DNA of 64,000 nt from Flavobacteriales bacterium (lineage in GTDB: Bacteria > Bacteroidota > Bacteroidia > Flavobacteriales_D > Sanyastnellaceae): positions 27,574 to 91,573 of the forward strand of contig JADHLY010000003.1 in NCBI GenBank assembly GCA_016780385.1. The letters run 5' to 3'. The position numbers were made by a program, and so were the translations under genes. Positions within the stretch are counted from its first letter, which is position 1. Every line of letters starts with the position of its first letter. The notes below the pieces were generated by a model, which had not been told where the DNA came from, ran no database searches, and was given only the letters and a program-made list of their open reading frames with translations. This document shows, piece after piece, positions 53,506-63,999 of the stretch.

Positions 53506-54285
53506 ATGAAGCTGAGCATCGCATTGGAACACGACCAGTACCGTTGGACAGCCACTGGGGCTCCCGTGGACCTCAGTATTCCCGTCAACCCTCACAGCGG
53601 CTTGCCCCGCGCTTGGTACAAGGGTCCCGCCACCGTTGAACCGGTCAGAACGGATGGCTGGGTCGGTTCTGTGGCTGAAGGCGGCGCTGTCAATTTTCGC
53701 GACATCACCTTCAATCCGCACGCCCACGGTACACACACAGAGACCAGGGAACACATCCACGATGCCTTCCAACCCGTCGATGCTCGCGCCCGGGCTGCGG
53801 CATTGCCCTTTCTGCTTCCCGCTTATTTGATTCATGCCATGCCGGAGCACCGAGGCGAAGACTGGGTCGTGCCTTGCGCCGCCTTGGACAAAGTCGACGG
53901 GGCACTGGCTCAACTCAAGCCCCTTGCCCTCGTGTTGAAATGCACGAATTCCGATGTCCTGCGCGATTGGAGTGACACCAACCCTCCTTATTTGGAGGAG
54001 GGGTTCGCCGAGCGGTTGTGCCAATTGGGCATCGACCACCTGCTCATCGATTTGCCGAGTGTAGACAAGGAAATTGATGGGGGGGCCTTACGGGCCCACA
54101 ACGCCTTCTTTGGCAGCGCCGCATCCCCACGCCCGAACGCGACCATTTCAGAGCTTCTGTGCGTGCCTGAGGGGCTCCAAGAGGGCCCTGGGCTGTTGGC
54201 CATGCAGGTGGCGCCTTTCGTCAATGACGCCGCCCCCTCTCGCCCCTTGTGGTTAGCCGCTGAAGTTTCATCCAGCGCAGACTAA
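53506..54285 (+). CDS. Cyclase family protein (kynurenine formamidase-like)
   Basis: VDLSIPVNP, NPHAHGTHTETREHI metal-binding-like motif, DHLLIDLPSVDKEIDGG. Confidence 0.85.
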   Translation: MKLSIALEHDQYRWTATGAPVDLSIPVNPHSGLPRAWYKGPATVEPVRTDGWVGSVAEGGAVNFRDITFNPHAHGTHTETREHIHDAFQPVDARARAAALPFLLPAYLIHAMPEHRGEDWVVPCAALDKVDGALAQLKPLALVLKCTNSDVLRDWSDTNPPYLEEGFAERLCQLGIDHLLIDLPSVDKEIDGGALRAHNAFFGSAASPRPNATISELLCVPEGLQEGPGLLAMQVAPFVNDAAPSRPLWLAAEVSSSAD

Positions 54286-54395
54286 CCCCAGCCAGTCACA
54301 TAGCCAACACTCCTCTTTACAACAGGGCCTCACCACGCAAAGGCGGGTTGGACGCAGTCACCCTGCGCGTATTAACCGCTGCCTAAAACCCAAGG

Positions 54396-55898
54396 TCAAG
54401 AGGAAAGCCTCATGACAAATGAAGTGCCCTGTCCTGGGCTTGTGTTGCATTTCACATCGATTGAGTGCCGGTCAGCAATGGCCTTCACAATGGCCAAACC
54501 AAGGCCAGAACCCCCACCGCGCGTGGTAAACCGCGGCTCGAACATGCGCGCAACCACTTCATCGGACATGCCTGGACCCGAATCCCTAACAATCAACTCT
54601 ATAGGATTCTGCGTCACCACAATCTCGATTTGTCCATCGCCTTCGCCGATCGCTTGCTGTGCATTGATCACCAGATTTTGGACCATTCGACCGAACTGAT
54701 CTTCATCACACACCACCTCCACATCATCTGTCATGATCAATGTGGGGCCCACCTGCGGCTTTTCATGCAGTCGGACCACGTTTTCGAGAATGCGCCTCAA
54801 GGAGTGTGGCTTCATCTCGCCTTGGGGCAAGCGGGCCAAGGTGCTGAATTCGTCCGCGATCCTCGCCAAAAGGTCTATCTGTCCTTGCAAGACATCAGAA
54901 AGCTCGGAAACCCGCTGTTGCACATCCCTCAAGTCCGCGTTTTCATCCAAAGCCCTGCGCTCCAACTGCTGCACCCCAAGCTTCATGGGCGTCAATGGAT
55001 TCTTGATTTCATGCGCCACCTGCATCGCCATCTCTCTCCACGCACTCTCCCGCTCGGACTTGGCCAATGCCGCAGCTGAACGGCGCACATTGTCCGCCAT
55101 CTGATTGTAACGTTTGACCAGCAAGGCGATCTCGTCCCCTTCGCCTGCAGCATAGCGGAGTGGTTCAAACCCCACATCTGCCGATACATCCATGCGCTCC
55201 ATCATCGCGCCGAGCCGGGAAAGCGGACGCGAAATCGAACGGGCCAGCAAAAAGGCCAATGCGGCGGCGGCGGCAAACACCAAACCAAAAACGCCACTCA
55301 GAATCCGCAAAAGGTCCATCCGGCTTTGCGCCTCCAAACTTCGAGACGCGTAGCGCAAAGCCACCAGGGCCACGGGACGACCCGCTTTGTTCAATTGGTA
55401 CCAATACGCAATGAAATCACCATTGCCCACTGGCACCTCCAGCCTTGTCGCTCCCTGCGCAAGGTCAATCAAGACCTCTGGGTCGGCCTCTACGGGAAAT
55501 CCCCGTGACTCGGGATGATCAAATGAAGAGGTCACAAACAGCCCCCCGTCCAATCGGTATACCGCAAGCGGCAAACCGTGCACCTCTTCGATTTCGACGA
55601 TTCTATTGGCGAACGCACCTGGCATCGCCGTCCAGCTGAGTGATGTCGCCTCAACGGTGTCTCCCACCGCGCCCCTCAACGCAAAACCCAAACTGCGGGC
55701 CACCGCCTCTTCCTTACGCAGCAAGCGAGCCGCATTGTAGTCTTCGTCCAGTCGCGCAAAACCGATGAAAGTCGCAGCCCCTGTCAGGAGAAAGCCCAAC
55801 AGCACCACGCCCAACATGGCGAAGAACAATCGTTGTCGTAAGGAAAGTCGAATCAAGTCTGTGGGGTCATCCTTCAAGTGCTTCCGCACCGCCCACAA
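54396..55898 (-). CDS. Sensor histidine kinase (HAMP, NtrY-like)
   Basis: HAMP SRPLSRLGAMMERMDVSADVGFEP; H-box MQVAHEIKNPLTPMKLGVQQL; DSGPGMSDEV, GGSGLGLAIVKAI. Confidence 0.92.
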   Translation of the reverse strand: MWAVRKHLKDDPTDLIRLSLRQRLFFAMLGVVLLGFLLTGAATFIGFARLDEDYNAARLLRKEEAVARSLGFALRGAVGDTVEATSLSWTAMPGAFANRIVEIEEVHGLPLAVYRLDGGLFVTSSFDHPESRGFPVEADPEVLIDLAQGATRLEVPVGNGDFIAYWYQLNKAGRPVALVALRYASRSLEAQSRMDLLRILSGVFGLVFAAAAALAFLLARSISRPLSRLGAMMERMDVSADVGFEPLRYAAGEGDEIALLVKRYNQMADNVRRSAAALAKSERESAWREMAMQVAHEIKNPLTPMKLGVQQLERRALDENADLRDVQQRVSELSDVLQGQIDLLARIADEFSTLARLPQGEMKPHSLRRILENVVRLHEKPQVGPTLIMTDDVEVVCDEDQFGRMVQNLVINAQQAIGEGDGQIEIVVTQNPIELIVRDSGPGMSDEVVARMFEPRFTTRGGGSGLGLAIVKAIADRHSIDVKCNTSPGQGTSFVMRLSS

Positions 55899-56748
55899 TC
55901 TCGAGAATTTCTGCCGTAATGGCTGCCTGACGCGCTTTGTTGTAGCTCAACTTCAGGTCACGCAGGAGCTCGCCCGCGTTTTCAGTCGCCTTGTGCATGG
56001 CCGTCATCCGCGCACCGTGCTCTGATGCGTGACTGTCCAATAGCGCCTTGTACAACTGCACTTTCAAGGTGTTCGGCACAATGTTCGCCGCAATTTCCTC
56101 GCGGCTCGGCTCGAAGATGTAGTCCCCCTCCTTCGTGGCCTCATCGCCTGCTGCTGTCTGTTGCTCAATGGGCAACATCTGCTCGCACTGTACGTCTTGT
56201 ACCGCGGCGTTGATGAAGCGGTTGTACAGCAATTCCACTCGGTCGTATGACCCTGAGGAGAAAGCCTCCATGATCACTTCCGCGATGTCCGCAGTATGCG
56301 CGAAATCGAGATTGTCGAAGATGGCATGCGGCTCGTTGCCCAATGTCAGCGTCGTGAAATTGCCGGTCTTGCGGAAAACATCTCCCGCCTTCTTGCCCAG
56401 GCACAACACGTGTACTTCGGCTTCCTCCAATGCAGCGACACGCTGGTGCGCCAACTTGATCACGTTGTTGTTGAAGGGGCCGCACAAACCGCGGTTTGAG
56501 GTAATGGCCACCAACAGCACTTTCTTGACCTCACGCTCCTCGGCATACGGGTTCTCCGAGGCGTCAAGCGAACCACTGACATTGACCAGAATCTCCTGAA
56601 GCTTCTCAGCATAGGGGCGCATCTGCGTGATGGCATCCTGTGCACGGCGCAACTTCGCCGCAGACACCACCTTCATGGCCTGCGTGATCTGTCGGGTACT
56701 TCCGACAGAGGCGATGCGATTGCGTACTTCCTTGAGACCTCCAGCCAT
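55867..56748 (-). CDS. atpG: F1 ATP synthase gamma subunit
   Basis: MAGGLKEVRNRIASVGSTRQITQAMKVVSAAKLRRAQ; ITSNRGLCG. Confidence 0.97.
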   Translation of the reverse strand: MAGGLKEVRNRIASVGSTRQITQAMKVVSAAKLRRAQDAITQMRPYAEKLQEILVNVSGSLDASENPYAEEREVKKVLLVAITSNRGLCGPFNNNVIKLAHQRVAALEEAEVHVLCLGKKAGDVFRKTGNFTTLTLGNEPHAIFDNLDFAHTADIAEVIMEAFSSGSYDRVELLYNRFINAAVQDVQCEQMLPIEQQTAAGDEATKEGDYIFEPSREEIAANIVPNTLKVQLYKALLDSHASEHGARMTAMHKATENAGELLRDLKLSYNKARQAAITAEILEIVGGAEALEG

Positions 56749-56760
56749 CGTTCAGTGTGT

Positions 56761-58344
56761 TCAGGCGCCCGCAAATTGCTTGCTCACCTCACTCGCGGCT
56801 TCTGACATGACCTTCTGGGCCTCATCGGAATACTTGCCGGTCTTCAGCTCAGCCATGGTGTCCCCATGCTTGGAGCGGAGGTAATCGAGGTAGGCCGTTT
56901 CAAACTCCTTGACCTTGTCCACCGGAACCGTCTTCAACAAGTTCTTCGTACCCGCATAGATGATGGCCGTCTGCTCTTCCACAGGCATGGGAGAGTTGAG
57001 GTTCTGCTTCAGAATCTCCACGTTGCGCATGCCCTTGTCGAGCACCGCCTTGGTGGCGTCGTCGAGGTCCGAGCCAAACTTGGCGAATGCCTCGAGCTCG
57101 CGATACTGTGCCTGGTCCAACTTCAGTGTACCGGACACTTTCTTCATCGACTTGATCTGAGCAGATCCACCCACTCGGCTCACGGAAATACCCACGTTGA
57201 TCGCGGGGCGCACGCCGGAAAGGAAGAGGCTGCTCTCCAAGAAAATCTGTCCGTCCGTGATGGAAATCACGTTGGTCGGGATGTAAGCCGATACGTCACC
57301 GGCCTGCGTTTCAATGATGGGCAAAGCGGTCAATGAACCCCCTCCCTTCACCATGTGGCGAATGCTTTCGGGCAAATCGTTCATGTCCTTGGCGATGCCA
57401 TCGTCGGCAATCACCTTGGCTGCACGCTCCAGCAAACGGCTGTGCAAATAGAAGACATCACCAGGGTAAGCCTCACGGCCCGGAGGACGGCGCAACAACA
57501 GCGACACCTCACGGTAAGCCACAGCCTGCTTGGAAAGGTCATCATACACGACCAATGCAGGGTTACCGGTATCCCGGAAGAACTCACCGATGGCCGCCCC
57601 TGTGAACGGCGCATAGAATTGAAGTGGCGCGGGGTCCGCTGCCGTAGCCGCTACCACAACCGTGTAGGCCATGGCACCCGCTTCCTCCAAGGTCTGGACG
57701 ATGCCGGCAACAGTCGAACCCTTCTGACCAATGGCCACATAGATGCAGAACACAGGCTCGCCTGCGTCATAAAATTCTTTTTGGTTGATGATCGTGTCGA
57801 TCGCCACCGTGGTCTTACCCGTCTGGCGGTCACCGATGATCAACTCCCGCTGGCCACGGCCAATCGGAATCATGGAGTCCACAGCCTTGATGCCCGTCTG
57901 AAGGGGCTCATTTACTGGCTGGCGGTAAATCACACCGGGCGCCTTGCGCTCCAGTGGCATCTCGAACAGATCACCGTCAATGTGACCTTTTCCGTCAATC
58001 GGCTCGCCAAGGGTGTTGACCACACGGCCCAGCATGCCACGTCCCACCTTGACAGATGCGATGCGGTTCAGGCGCTTGACCGATGAACCCTCCTTCAGCT
58101 CTCCAGAAGGCTCCAGCAATACAGCACCCACATTGTCCTCCTCGAGGTTCAATGCGATGCCACGCACACCATTCTCGAACTCGATGAGTTCACCAGCCTG
58201 CACATTGCTAAGGCCATAAATACGTGCGATCCCGTCTCCGACCTGGAGGACGGTTCCGACCTCTTGGAGGTCAGCTGCGGTCTGATTGCCGGCCAACTGC
58301 TCTCGCAGGATGGCTGATACTTCGGCGGGTTTGATCTGGGACAT
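56761..58344 (-). CDS. atpA: F1 ATP synthase alpha subunit
   Basis: [69 protein letters not shown]. Confidence 0.98.
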   Translation of the reverse strand: MSQIKPAEVSAILREQLAGNQTAADLQEVGTVLQVGDGIARIYGLSNVQAGELIEFENGVRGIALNLEEDNVGAVLLEPSGELKEGSSVKRLNRIASVKVGRGMLGRVVNTLGEPIDGKGHIDGDLFEMPLERKAPGVIYRQPVNEPLQTGIKAVDSMIPIGRGQRELIIGDRQTGKTTVAIDTIINQKEFYDAGEPVFCIYVAIGQKGSTVAGIVQTLEEAGAMAYTVVVAATAADPAPLQFYAPFTGAAIGEFFRDTGNPALVVYDDLSKQAVAYREVSLLLRRPPGREAYPGDVFYLHSRLLERAAKVIADDGIAKDMNDLPESIRHMVKGGGSLTALPIIETQAGDVSAYIPTNVISITDGQIFLESSLFLSGVRPAINVGISVSRVGGSAQIKSMKKVSGTLKLDQAQYRELEAFAKFGSDLDDATKAVLDKGMRNVEILKQNLNSPMPVEEQTAIIYAGTKNLLKTVPVDKVKEFETAYLDYLRSKHGDTMAELKTGKYSDEAQKVMSEAASEVSKQFAGA

Positions 58345-58359
58345 GAGGTTGAAATACGC

Positions 58360-58914
58360 TCAGTAAGCCGGTTCGTATGGGTTGTTGGTGAGGTTGCGGT
58401 GCATCGTCCTCAAAGACTGGTGCAACGTGGCGTCGATCATCCGGTCACCGACCCGCAGCTTGAAGCCGCCAATCAGCGTGGGATCCACTTTCTCAGTCAG
58501 CTCCACCCCTCCCTGGTGGACCTTGCCGATCAATGCATTGATTTCTGCGCGGCGGGCGTCGTCGAGGGCGACTGCGGTCGTGACTTCTGCCAAGACCACA
58601 TTCTTCTCTTCGCGCACCAACGCCACAAAAGCCTGGGCCATATCACCCAAAATTCCTGCCCGACCCTTCTGAGCAAGCTGCTTCAGAAAGGATACAGTCA
58701 GTGGTTGGGCGGCAGCAAACACAGCGCTCACGATGGCCCCCTTCTTTTCAGGACGCACGACCGGGCTGGCCAAAACGGCCGTCAACTCCCGGTTTTCCTT
58801 CACCACTTCGATGATGGCGCGCATATCCTGCTCTACAGCGTCCACTGCATTCTGCTCCTTACAGAGCGAAAACAGGGACTTGCCATATCGACGGGCTACG
58901 GAGCTGGCTGACAT
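58360..58914 (-). CDS. atpH: F1 ATP synthase delta subunit
   Basis: RRYGKSLFSLCKEQN; VDPTLIGGFKLRVGDRMIDATLHQSLRTM. Confidence 0.95.
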   Translation of the reverse strand: MSASSVARRYGKSLFSLCKEQNAVDAVEQDMRAIIEVVKENRELTAVLASPVVRPEKKGAIVSAVFAAAQPLTVSFLKQLAQKGRAGILGDMAQAFVALVREEKNVVLAEVTTAVALDDARRAEINALIGKVHQGGVELTEKVDPTLIGGFKLRVGDRMIDATLHQSLRTMHRNLTNNPYEPAY

Positions 58915-58918
58915 GTGT

Positions 58919-59416
58919 TCAGTTCAGTTTGGAGTCTGAGATCATGCGGCCGATGAGCTCTTGCTGAGCGGCATCTTCCTTGAGCTCCTGGCGCACCAGT
59001 TTCTCAGCGATTTCAAGGCTCAACTTCGCCACTTCGGCTTTCAAGTCGGCGACGGCTGCAGCGCGCTCACCATCGATGGCCTGCTTGGCCTGGTCGATCA
59101 TGCGCTGGCCTTCGTCCTTGGCCAACTGCTTGGCATCGGCCACGAGCTTGTCTGCCATGTCCCGAGCGTCACGCAACATGCCGTCGCGCTCTGCCCGAGC
59201 CTCTTGGAGAAGCCGCTCGTTGTCCGATTGGAGATTCTCGATCTCTGCCCGCGCCTCCTTGGCCTTGTTCAGGGCGCCGTCAATTTCCTCCTCGCGCTCT
59301 TTCAAGCCTTGAAGGATCGGGCCCCAAGCCATGCGCCGCATCAAGACCAACACCACCAAAAAGGAGATGGTTGACCAAAAGACGGTACCGTAAACGGTAT
59401 TCAGAAACGCTTCCAT
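58919..59416 (-). CDS. atpF: F0 ATP synthase b subunit
   Basis: MEAFLNTVYGTVFWSTISFLVVLVLMRRMAW then long coiled coil. Confidence 0.95.
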   Translation of the reverse strand: MEAFLNTVYGTVFWSTISFLVVLVLMRRMAWGPILQGLKEREEEIDGALNKAKEARAEIENLQSDNERLLQEARAERDGMLRDARDMADKLVADAKQLAKDEGQRMIDQAKQAIDGERAAAVADLKAEVAKLSLEIAEKLVRQELKEDAAQQELIGRMISDSKLN

Positions 59417-59438
59417 GGAACTGAGGCTGTAGCCTGGT

Positions 59439-59714
<276 letters not shown>

Positions 59715-60845
59715 TCAATGGTGGGCCTCTTGGGTCGCGTCACCGAAGTAAAGCGCCGCCAAAAGGGTGAAAACGTATGCCTGCAAAAACGCCACAAGCA
59801 ATTCAATGAAGTACATGAAAATCATGAACGCCACTGAGAAAATTCCAGTTCCGATTCCGGCGGCCAGGTTGGCTCCGTAATCGCTGATGATGAAGATCAA
59901 AAAGGACAGTGCCAGAATGATGATGTGGCCCGCACCGATGTTGGCCGTCAAACGGATCATCAAAACCGCGGGCTTGAGCAAAATGCCAACCACCTCAACG
60001 GGCACCAAAATAAGTTTGATGGGAAGAGGAACCCCTGGGGGCCATAAGATGTGTCCCCAGTAGTGCCGATTGCCTGACACCGTCGTGATGATGAAGACAA
60101 ACGTGGCCAAAATCAATGTGACCCCTACCGTGCCCGTGACATTGAATGCCCCGATAAAAGGAACAAGACCCAAGAGGTTGCACAGGAAAATGAAGAAGAA
60201 TGTGGTCAGCAAAAACGGCAGGTACCGATCGGCCTTTTTCGCGCCGATGCTGGGAACGGCCACCTCGTCGCGGATAAACAGAATGAGGGGCTCGAGTGCG
60301 TTTTGCAAGCCTTTCGGAGCCTGGCCCTTTCTCTTCTTGTATGCCGAACCCACTCGGGGGAAGATGAGCAGCATCAAGAAAATCACGATGAACATGCCCA
60401 ATACGCTCTTGCTAATGGACAGGTCGTATGCGTGCACGTGCGCTCCAGCATCGTTGTGGACATGCAAGGCCCCGTTGCCATCCAAGGAGTAGGTCAGGCC
60501 CGTTTCATGGCAGTGGTATTGACCACTTCCGCCGTGCGATGCGTGATCTTCATGCGCCCCCTCCATGCCGTGATCCGACATGTCTACATGGTCTTCTCCG
60601 TGGTGCAACAGGTGTGCGCTGGAAAAAATACTCACCCCGTACTCAGGAGAATAGGAAATGACGGGAAGGGGAATGTGAAGGGCAGAAGGACCTTCACCCC
60701 AAAGGTGAATGTCGTGGGCGTCTGCGATGTGGTGAATGATGAACTCGCCCGGATCAGGGTTCTCACCGTTTCCCGCAGAAGCCAGGACACTTCCAATCAA
60801 GCCAAAGCTCAACAGAAGAGACATGATCTTCATTGAAAAGCGCAT
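59715..60845 (-). CDS. atpB: F0 ATP synthase a subunit with signal peptide and His-rich N-terminal extension
   Basis: C-terminal a-subunit helices (LKPAVLMIRLTANIGAGHIIIL; LELLVAFLQAYVFTLLAALYFGDA); N-terminal HHIADAHDIHLWGEG...HLLHHGEDHVDMSDHGMEGAHEDHASHGG. Confidence 0.95.
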   Translation of the reverse strand: MRFSMKIMSLLLSFGLIGSVLASAGNGENPDPGEFIIHHIADAHDIHLWGEGPSALHIPLPVISYSPEYGVSIFSSAHLLHHGEDHVDMSDHGMEGAHEDHASHGGSGQYHCHETGLTYSLDGNGALHVHNDAGAHVHAYDLSISKSVLGMFIVIFLMLLIFPRVGSAYKKRKGQAPKGLQNALEPLILFIRDEVAVPSIGAKKADRYLPFLLTTFFFIFLCNLLGLVPFIGAFNVTGTVGVTLILATFVFIITTVSGNRHYWGHILWPPGVPLPIKLILVPVEVVGILLKPAVLMIRLTANIGAGHIIILALSFLIFIISDYGANLAAGIGTGIFSVAFMIFMYFIELLVAFLQAYVFTLLAALYFGDATQEAHH

Positions 60846-60898
60846 GATGCCGTTGTTTGGCCGGGTTATATAGAACATCGCCGCAGCGAATTTGGGTG

Positions 60899-60906
60899 CG
60901 AAGATA
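60899..60906 (-). promoter_or_regulatory. Candidate -7 box TATCTTCG upstream of atpB
   Basis: TAnnTTCG variant on minus strand, about 50 nt upstream of the ATG. Confidence 0.3.
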
Positions 60907-60958
60907 GCCACCGCAATCCTTCCCCGCTTGCCTTTTCGCATCTGAGAACACAGAACTA

Positions 60959-61339
60959 TCAAACGCCGTCCGTTGGCGGCACAGAATGGCGCATGGATTC
61001 CGCTACAAGAATGGCGGTAAATGCGGCATACAGCAGGTAAGTCGCAATGGCAAAGTTCTTGGGGTCGGGGAATTCAGCCACGATGTACATCAAAATTCCC
61101 GTCAGCACGATCATCATTTTGATGAGCGTAGCCCCCATCACATTGCGCACCAATGCCCCTGAGCTCGCCCCCTCCTTTGGCCTGAGCATGCGCTCCAGCA
61201 CCACCGTAATGAGAGAAAATAGGACCACCACCACCTGCAGAGGCATCCTCACAGCGTCCGTCAACAAGGGCTCACCCAAGGTGCTCACCAGAATGAAACC
61301 AGCCAGTGTCGTCAGGCCATTCAGTATGTGAAATTTCAT
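60959..61339 (-). CDS. Small 4-TM membrane protein in the atp operon (possibly ATP synthase subunit I-like)
   Basis: 126 aa hydrophobic protein between atpZ-like gene and atpB. Confidence 0.65.
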   Translation of the reverse strand: MKFHILNGLTTLAGFILVSTLGEPLLTDAVRMPLQVVVVLFSLITVVLERMLRPKEGASSGALVRNVMGATLIKMMIVLTGILMYIVAEFPDPKNFAIATYLLYAAFTAILVAESMRHSVPPTDGV

Positions 61340-61560
61340 CGCTTGAGGTCTTTGAGGACAATGGTCATGGAGGCGGCCAGGCCCAGCATGGCGCACAATG
61401 CCGTCGCCCACTGGACTTCGTGTTGTGCTGAGGCGTCCCAGCGGCTGCCCAACCAAGCGCCACCACCTATGCCTGTAGCGAGGGTGACAGCCAGGCCCAT
61501 GTGGCGCATGACCCCTCTACCGCCGTCAGGCTGATTGCTGGAGATATCGCTCTTGGGCAT
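61336..61560 (-). CDS. AtpZ/AtpI family protein
   Basis: Two-TM small protein GLAVTLATGIGGGAWLGSRWD...ALCAMLGLAASMTIVLKDLKR at operon head. Confidence 0.75.
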   Translation of the reverse strand: MPKSDISSNQPDGGRGVMRHMGLAVTLATGIGGGAWLGSRWDASAQHEVQWATALCAMLGLAASMTIVLKDLKR

Positions 61561-61957
61561 CTTCCGCGCTGGTGGCCTGCTCCTGAGGGGAAACTTGCAA
61601 ATCGCCTTCACCATCCAGCCGGCAGGTTCCGACAATCTGCGCCCCAGCTTCGACCGCCATGCGGCCGTATTGGATTTCACCATCCACCCGGCTTGATGCC
61701 TTGAGGCTCAACAATCCGGCCACACGCAACTCCCCGAGGACAAGGCCCTCAGATTCACAGTCCATGCAGTCTACACGGCCTTCAACGCGGCCCGACTGAC
61801 CGATGACCAAACGACCGGCGGTATGAATATCTCCTTTGAAAGAGCCGTCAATGCGAATGCTGCCTTCACTGCGAATGCTCCCCTCCATATGGGTGCCGTC
61901 CACAATGCGATTGATGCCTTGTTCGAGGGATACTTCGTTGGTCCGCTGTCGTGCCAT
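61526..61957 (-). CDS. Bactofilin (polymer-forming cytoskeletal protein)
   Basis: IRIDGSFKGDIHTAGRLVIGQSGRVEGRVDCMDCESEGLVLGELRVAGLLSLKASSRVDGEI beta-helix repeats. Confidence 0.92.
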   Translation of the reverse strand: MARQRTNEVSLEQGINRIVDGTHMEGSIRSEGSIRIDGSFKGDIHTAGRLVIGQSGRVEGRVDCMDCESEGLVLGELRVAGLLSLKASSRVDGEIQYGRMAVEAGAQIVGTCRLDGEGDLQVSPQEQATSAEDAQERYLQQSA

Positions 61958-61992
61958 GGTGATTCTGGTCCTGTGGTCGTTTCCGCCCACTT

Positions 61993-63999
61993 TCACTCCC
62001 TAAGGTAGTATTGGTCGAAGAACATCAGGTACGCGTCCACGTTTTTGCCCTTAAAGAGCTCCACATAGTTCTCGGTGTGGATCATGAAGGTCTTGTAGCC
62101 ACTCGTGTTGAAGTCGATCATCGACTCTCTGTTGCCGGTCAACACCCGGTAGTAATCCATCGCCCTGTCCTTGCGCACGAATTGCTTGACCAACACCAAC
62201 TGGTTCTCCCGGTCGAGCAAATTGCTGGTGACCTTGAGGTTGGCGCTCCCAAAAAACTGGCGGTTGAAGTCCGACAGCGCCGCCTTGGTGCCCTCAGCAT
62301 CACCATCCCGCACCGGGATGATCACCCCGAGGTAGTGTTCCAACACGGGCTTATCGGTGAAATTCCCCATGTCCGGCATGGTGGGCACGGCATCTGACTT
62401 CTTCTTCTCCTTCTTTTCGGTGGCACCGAGCCCTTCCAGAATCTCCCCGGCGGCCATGCCTTGTTCAGTGGAGTCACAACCCGCGACCACCTCCTTCAAC
62501 GCCTCGATGTAGTTGTCACGGCTCCTTGCCCGGCCGTCCAACCATCCGATGCACTGCGCCTTCAAAAAGCGGTACCGGCACTCCTGGGTGTGGTTGGGCA
62601 CGGTATCCAACGTCGCATTGATTTCAGACAAGATGGCCTGGTAGTCCTTCTGTGCATAATAGCGGATCAGGTGGGCCTCATAAGCCGCCAATTCATCCAA
62701 CCGCCGCTGCTCCTCGAAGTCCACGAAGTCGGGATCCTCCACCAACTGGGCCCACTCACTGTCAGGATAGCGCAATGAAATCTGATCGGCCCAATACTGA
62801 GAGTTACAAGTACCACAGAAAGGGTTGGTGTAGTTCTCTGTCTCCTCCAAGAACAGGTACGTCCGATAAAGCTGGTAGTGGGCCAACGGATGTTCCATAC
62901 TCTCTTCATACCGGTCCAAAAGGTCGACCCAAGACTCAATGGCATTGTCTGTATCGTCCAGCTTTTCCTTGTAGATCACGCCGCTTTGGTACACTGCTGT
63001 CGCCGTCTCAACATCAGCTGCGGCCCGCTGCACGGTATCACACGGCAAGCCCTCCATCAGCTCCTCAGGTGTAGGAAGTTCACCGCCTGACCCCAACATA
63101 TCGACAGAAGTCTCGTCCTGCACCACATCATCGATGGTACCAAAACCCGCCGCCATTTTCCTGCTGCGCCGCCAATCGTCTTCCAATTCACGGTCTCCCC
63201 AGCGGTCCTGAAAGAACGACTGACCCGCTGTGCGCAACCGGGGGTTGTACGGCCAAAAAGCGGTCGCGCTACCCGGACCATTCAAACTCGCCAGAGCGGC
63301 TTCCTCAGCCAAGCGCGCCGCTTCTTCCTCCGCTTCTTCCTGGGCCACACGCAAATCCTCGATGATGTCCTCCAAACGGGCATAGCGCTCGTCCTCATCA
63401 AGGTCGCACAGCGCCCTCAGGCTGTCGTTCCTCACGATGACCATCAATTGCTCCACGAGTTCCGTGAGGCTTTTGGCGTTGTTGCGGACTTCGACATACC
63501 GAGGGTGGTCCTCGTCCATGTTGGCCAGCGTGCTGTCATAGTAAGCCTGTGCCAACTCGTAATCCCGGTCCTCCAGGTGAAGGTCCGCCAGCGCCAAGAA
63601 ACTCTTCATGCGCGGACGGCGGTTCCCAGAGTCTTCGGCCAGGGCATCCCGCAAAAATTCCATCCCCTCTTCCCGGTTGAGTTCCTCCAATTCTATTTGC
63701 GCCAAGGCGTAGTACACCTGGTCGCGGTACTCTTCGTTCTTGTCGTCCTCCAACATGTCGAAAAACAGCTCCCGAATTTCCTCGCTGCGTCCCCCCCGGC
63801 GGTCATACGCCAAAGCCTGCTGCATGCGGGCTTGAAACTCCATTTCATAGGGTGTGCGGAGCTTCACCACATCCTCGAACAGATCAATCGCCTGCTGGTT
63901 GCGGCCATAGCGCTGTTTCAATTGGGCCAACACAAACAAGGGCCTGGCGCGGTCCCGCTTCTTTTTGATCAACGGAATGGCGCGCTCGATGGACGCCAT
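61993..63999 (-). CDS. TPR-rich protein, likely PorW/SprE-type T9SS component; N-terminus outside the window
   Basis: TPR repeats (ALADLHLEDRDYELAQAYYDSTL), C-terminal Bacteroidota-type domain; upstream of bactofilin. Confidence 0.7.
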   Translation of the reverse strand: MASIERAIPLIKKKRDRARPLFVLAQLKQRYGRNQQAIDLFEDVVKLRTPYEMEFQARMQQALAYDRRGGRSEEIRELFFDMLEDDKNEEYRDQVYYALAQIELEELNREEGMEFLRDALAEDSGNRRPRMKSFLALADLHLEDRDYELAQAYYDSTLANMDEDHPRYVEVRNNAKSLTELVEQLMVIVRNDSLRALCDLDEDERYARLEDIIEDLRVAQEEAEEEAARLAEEAALASLNGPGSATAFWPYNPRLRTAGQSFFQDRWGDRELEDDWRRSRKMAAGFGTIDDVVQDETSVDMLGSGGELPTPEELMEGLPCDTVQRAAADVETATAVYQSGVIYKEKLDDTDNAIESWVDLLDRYEESMEHPLAHYQLYRTYLFLEETENYTNPFCGTCNSQYWADQISLRYPDSEWAQLVEDPDFVDFEEQRRLDELAAYEAHLIRYYAQKDYQAILSEINATLDTVPNHTQECRYRFLKAQCIGWLDGRARSRDNYIEALKEVVAGCDSTEQGMAAGEILEGLGATEKKEKKKSDAVPTMPDMGNFTDKPVLEHYLGVIIPVRDGDAEGTKAALSDFNRQFFGSANLKVTSNLLDRENQLVLVKQFVRKDRAMDYYRVLTGNRESMIDFNTSGYKTFMIHTENYVELFKGKNVDAYLMFFDQYYLRE

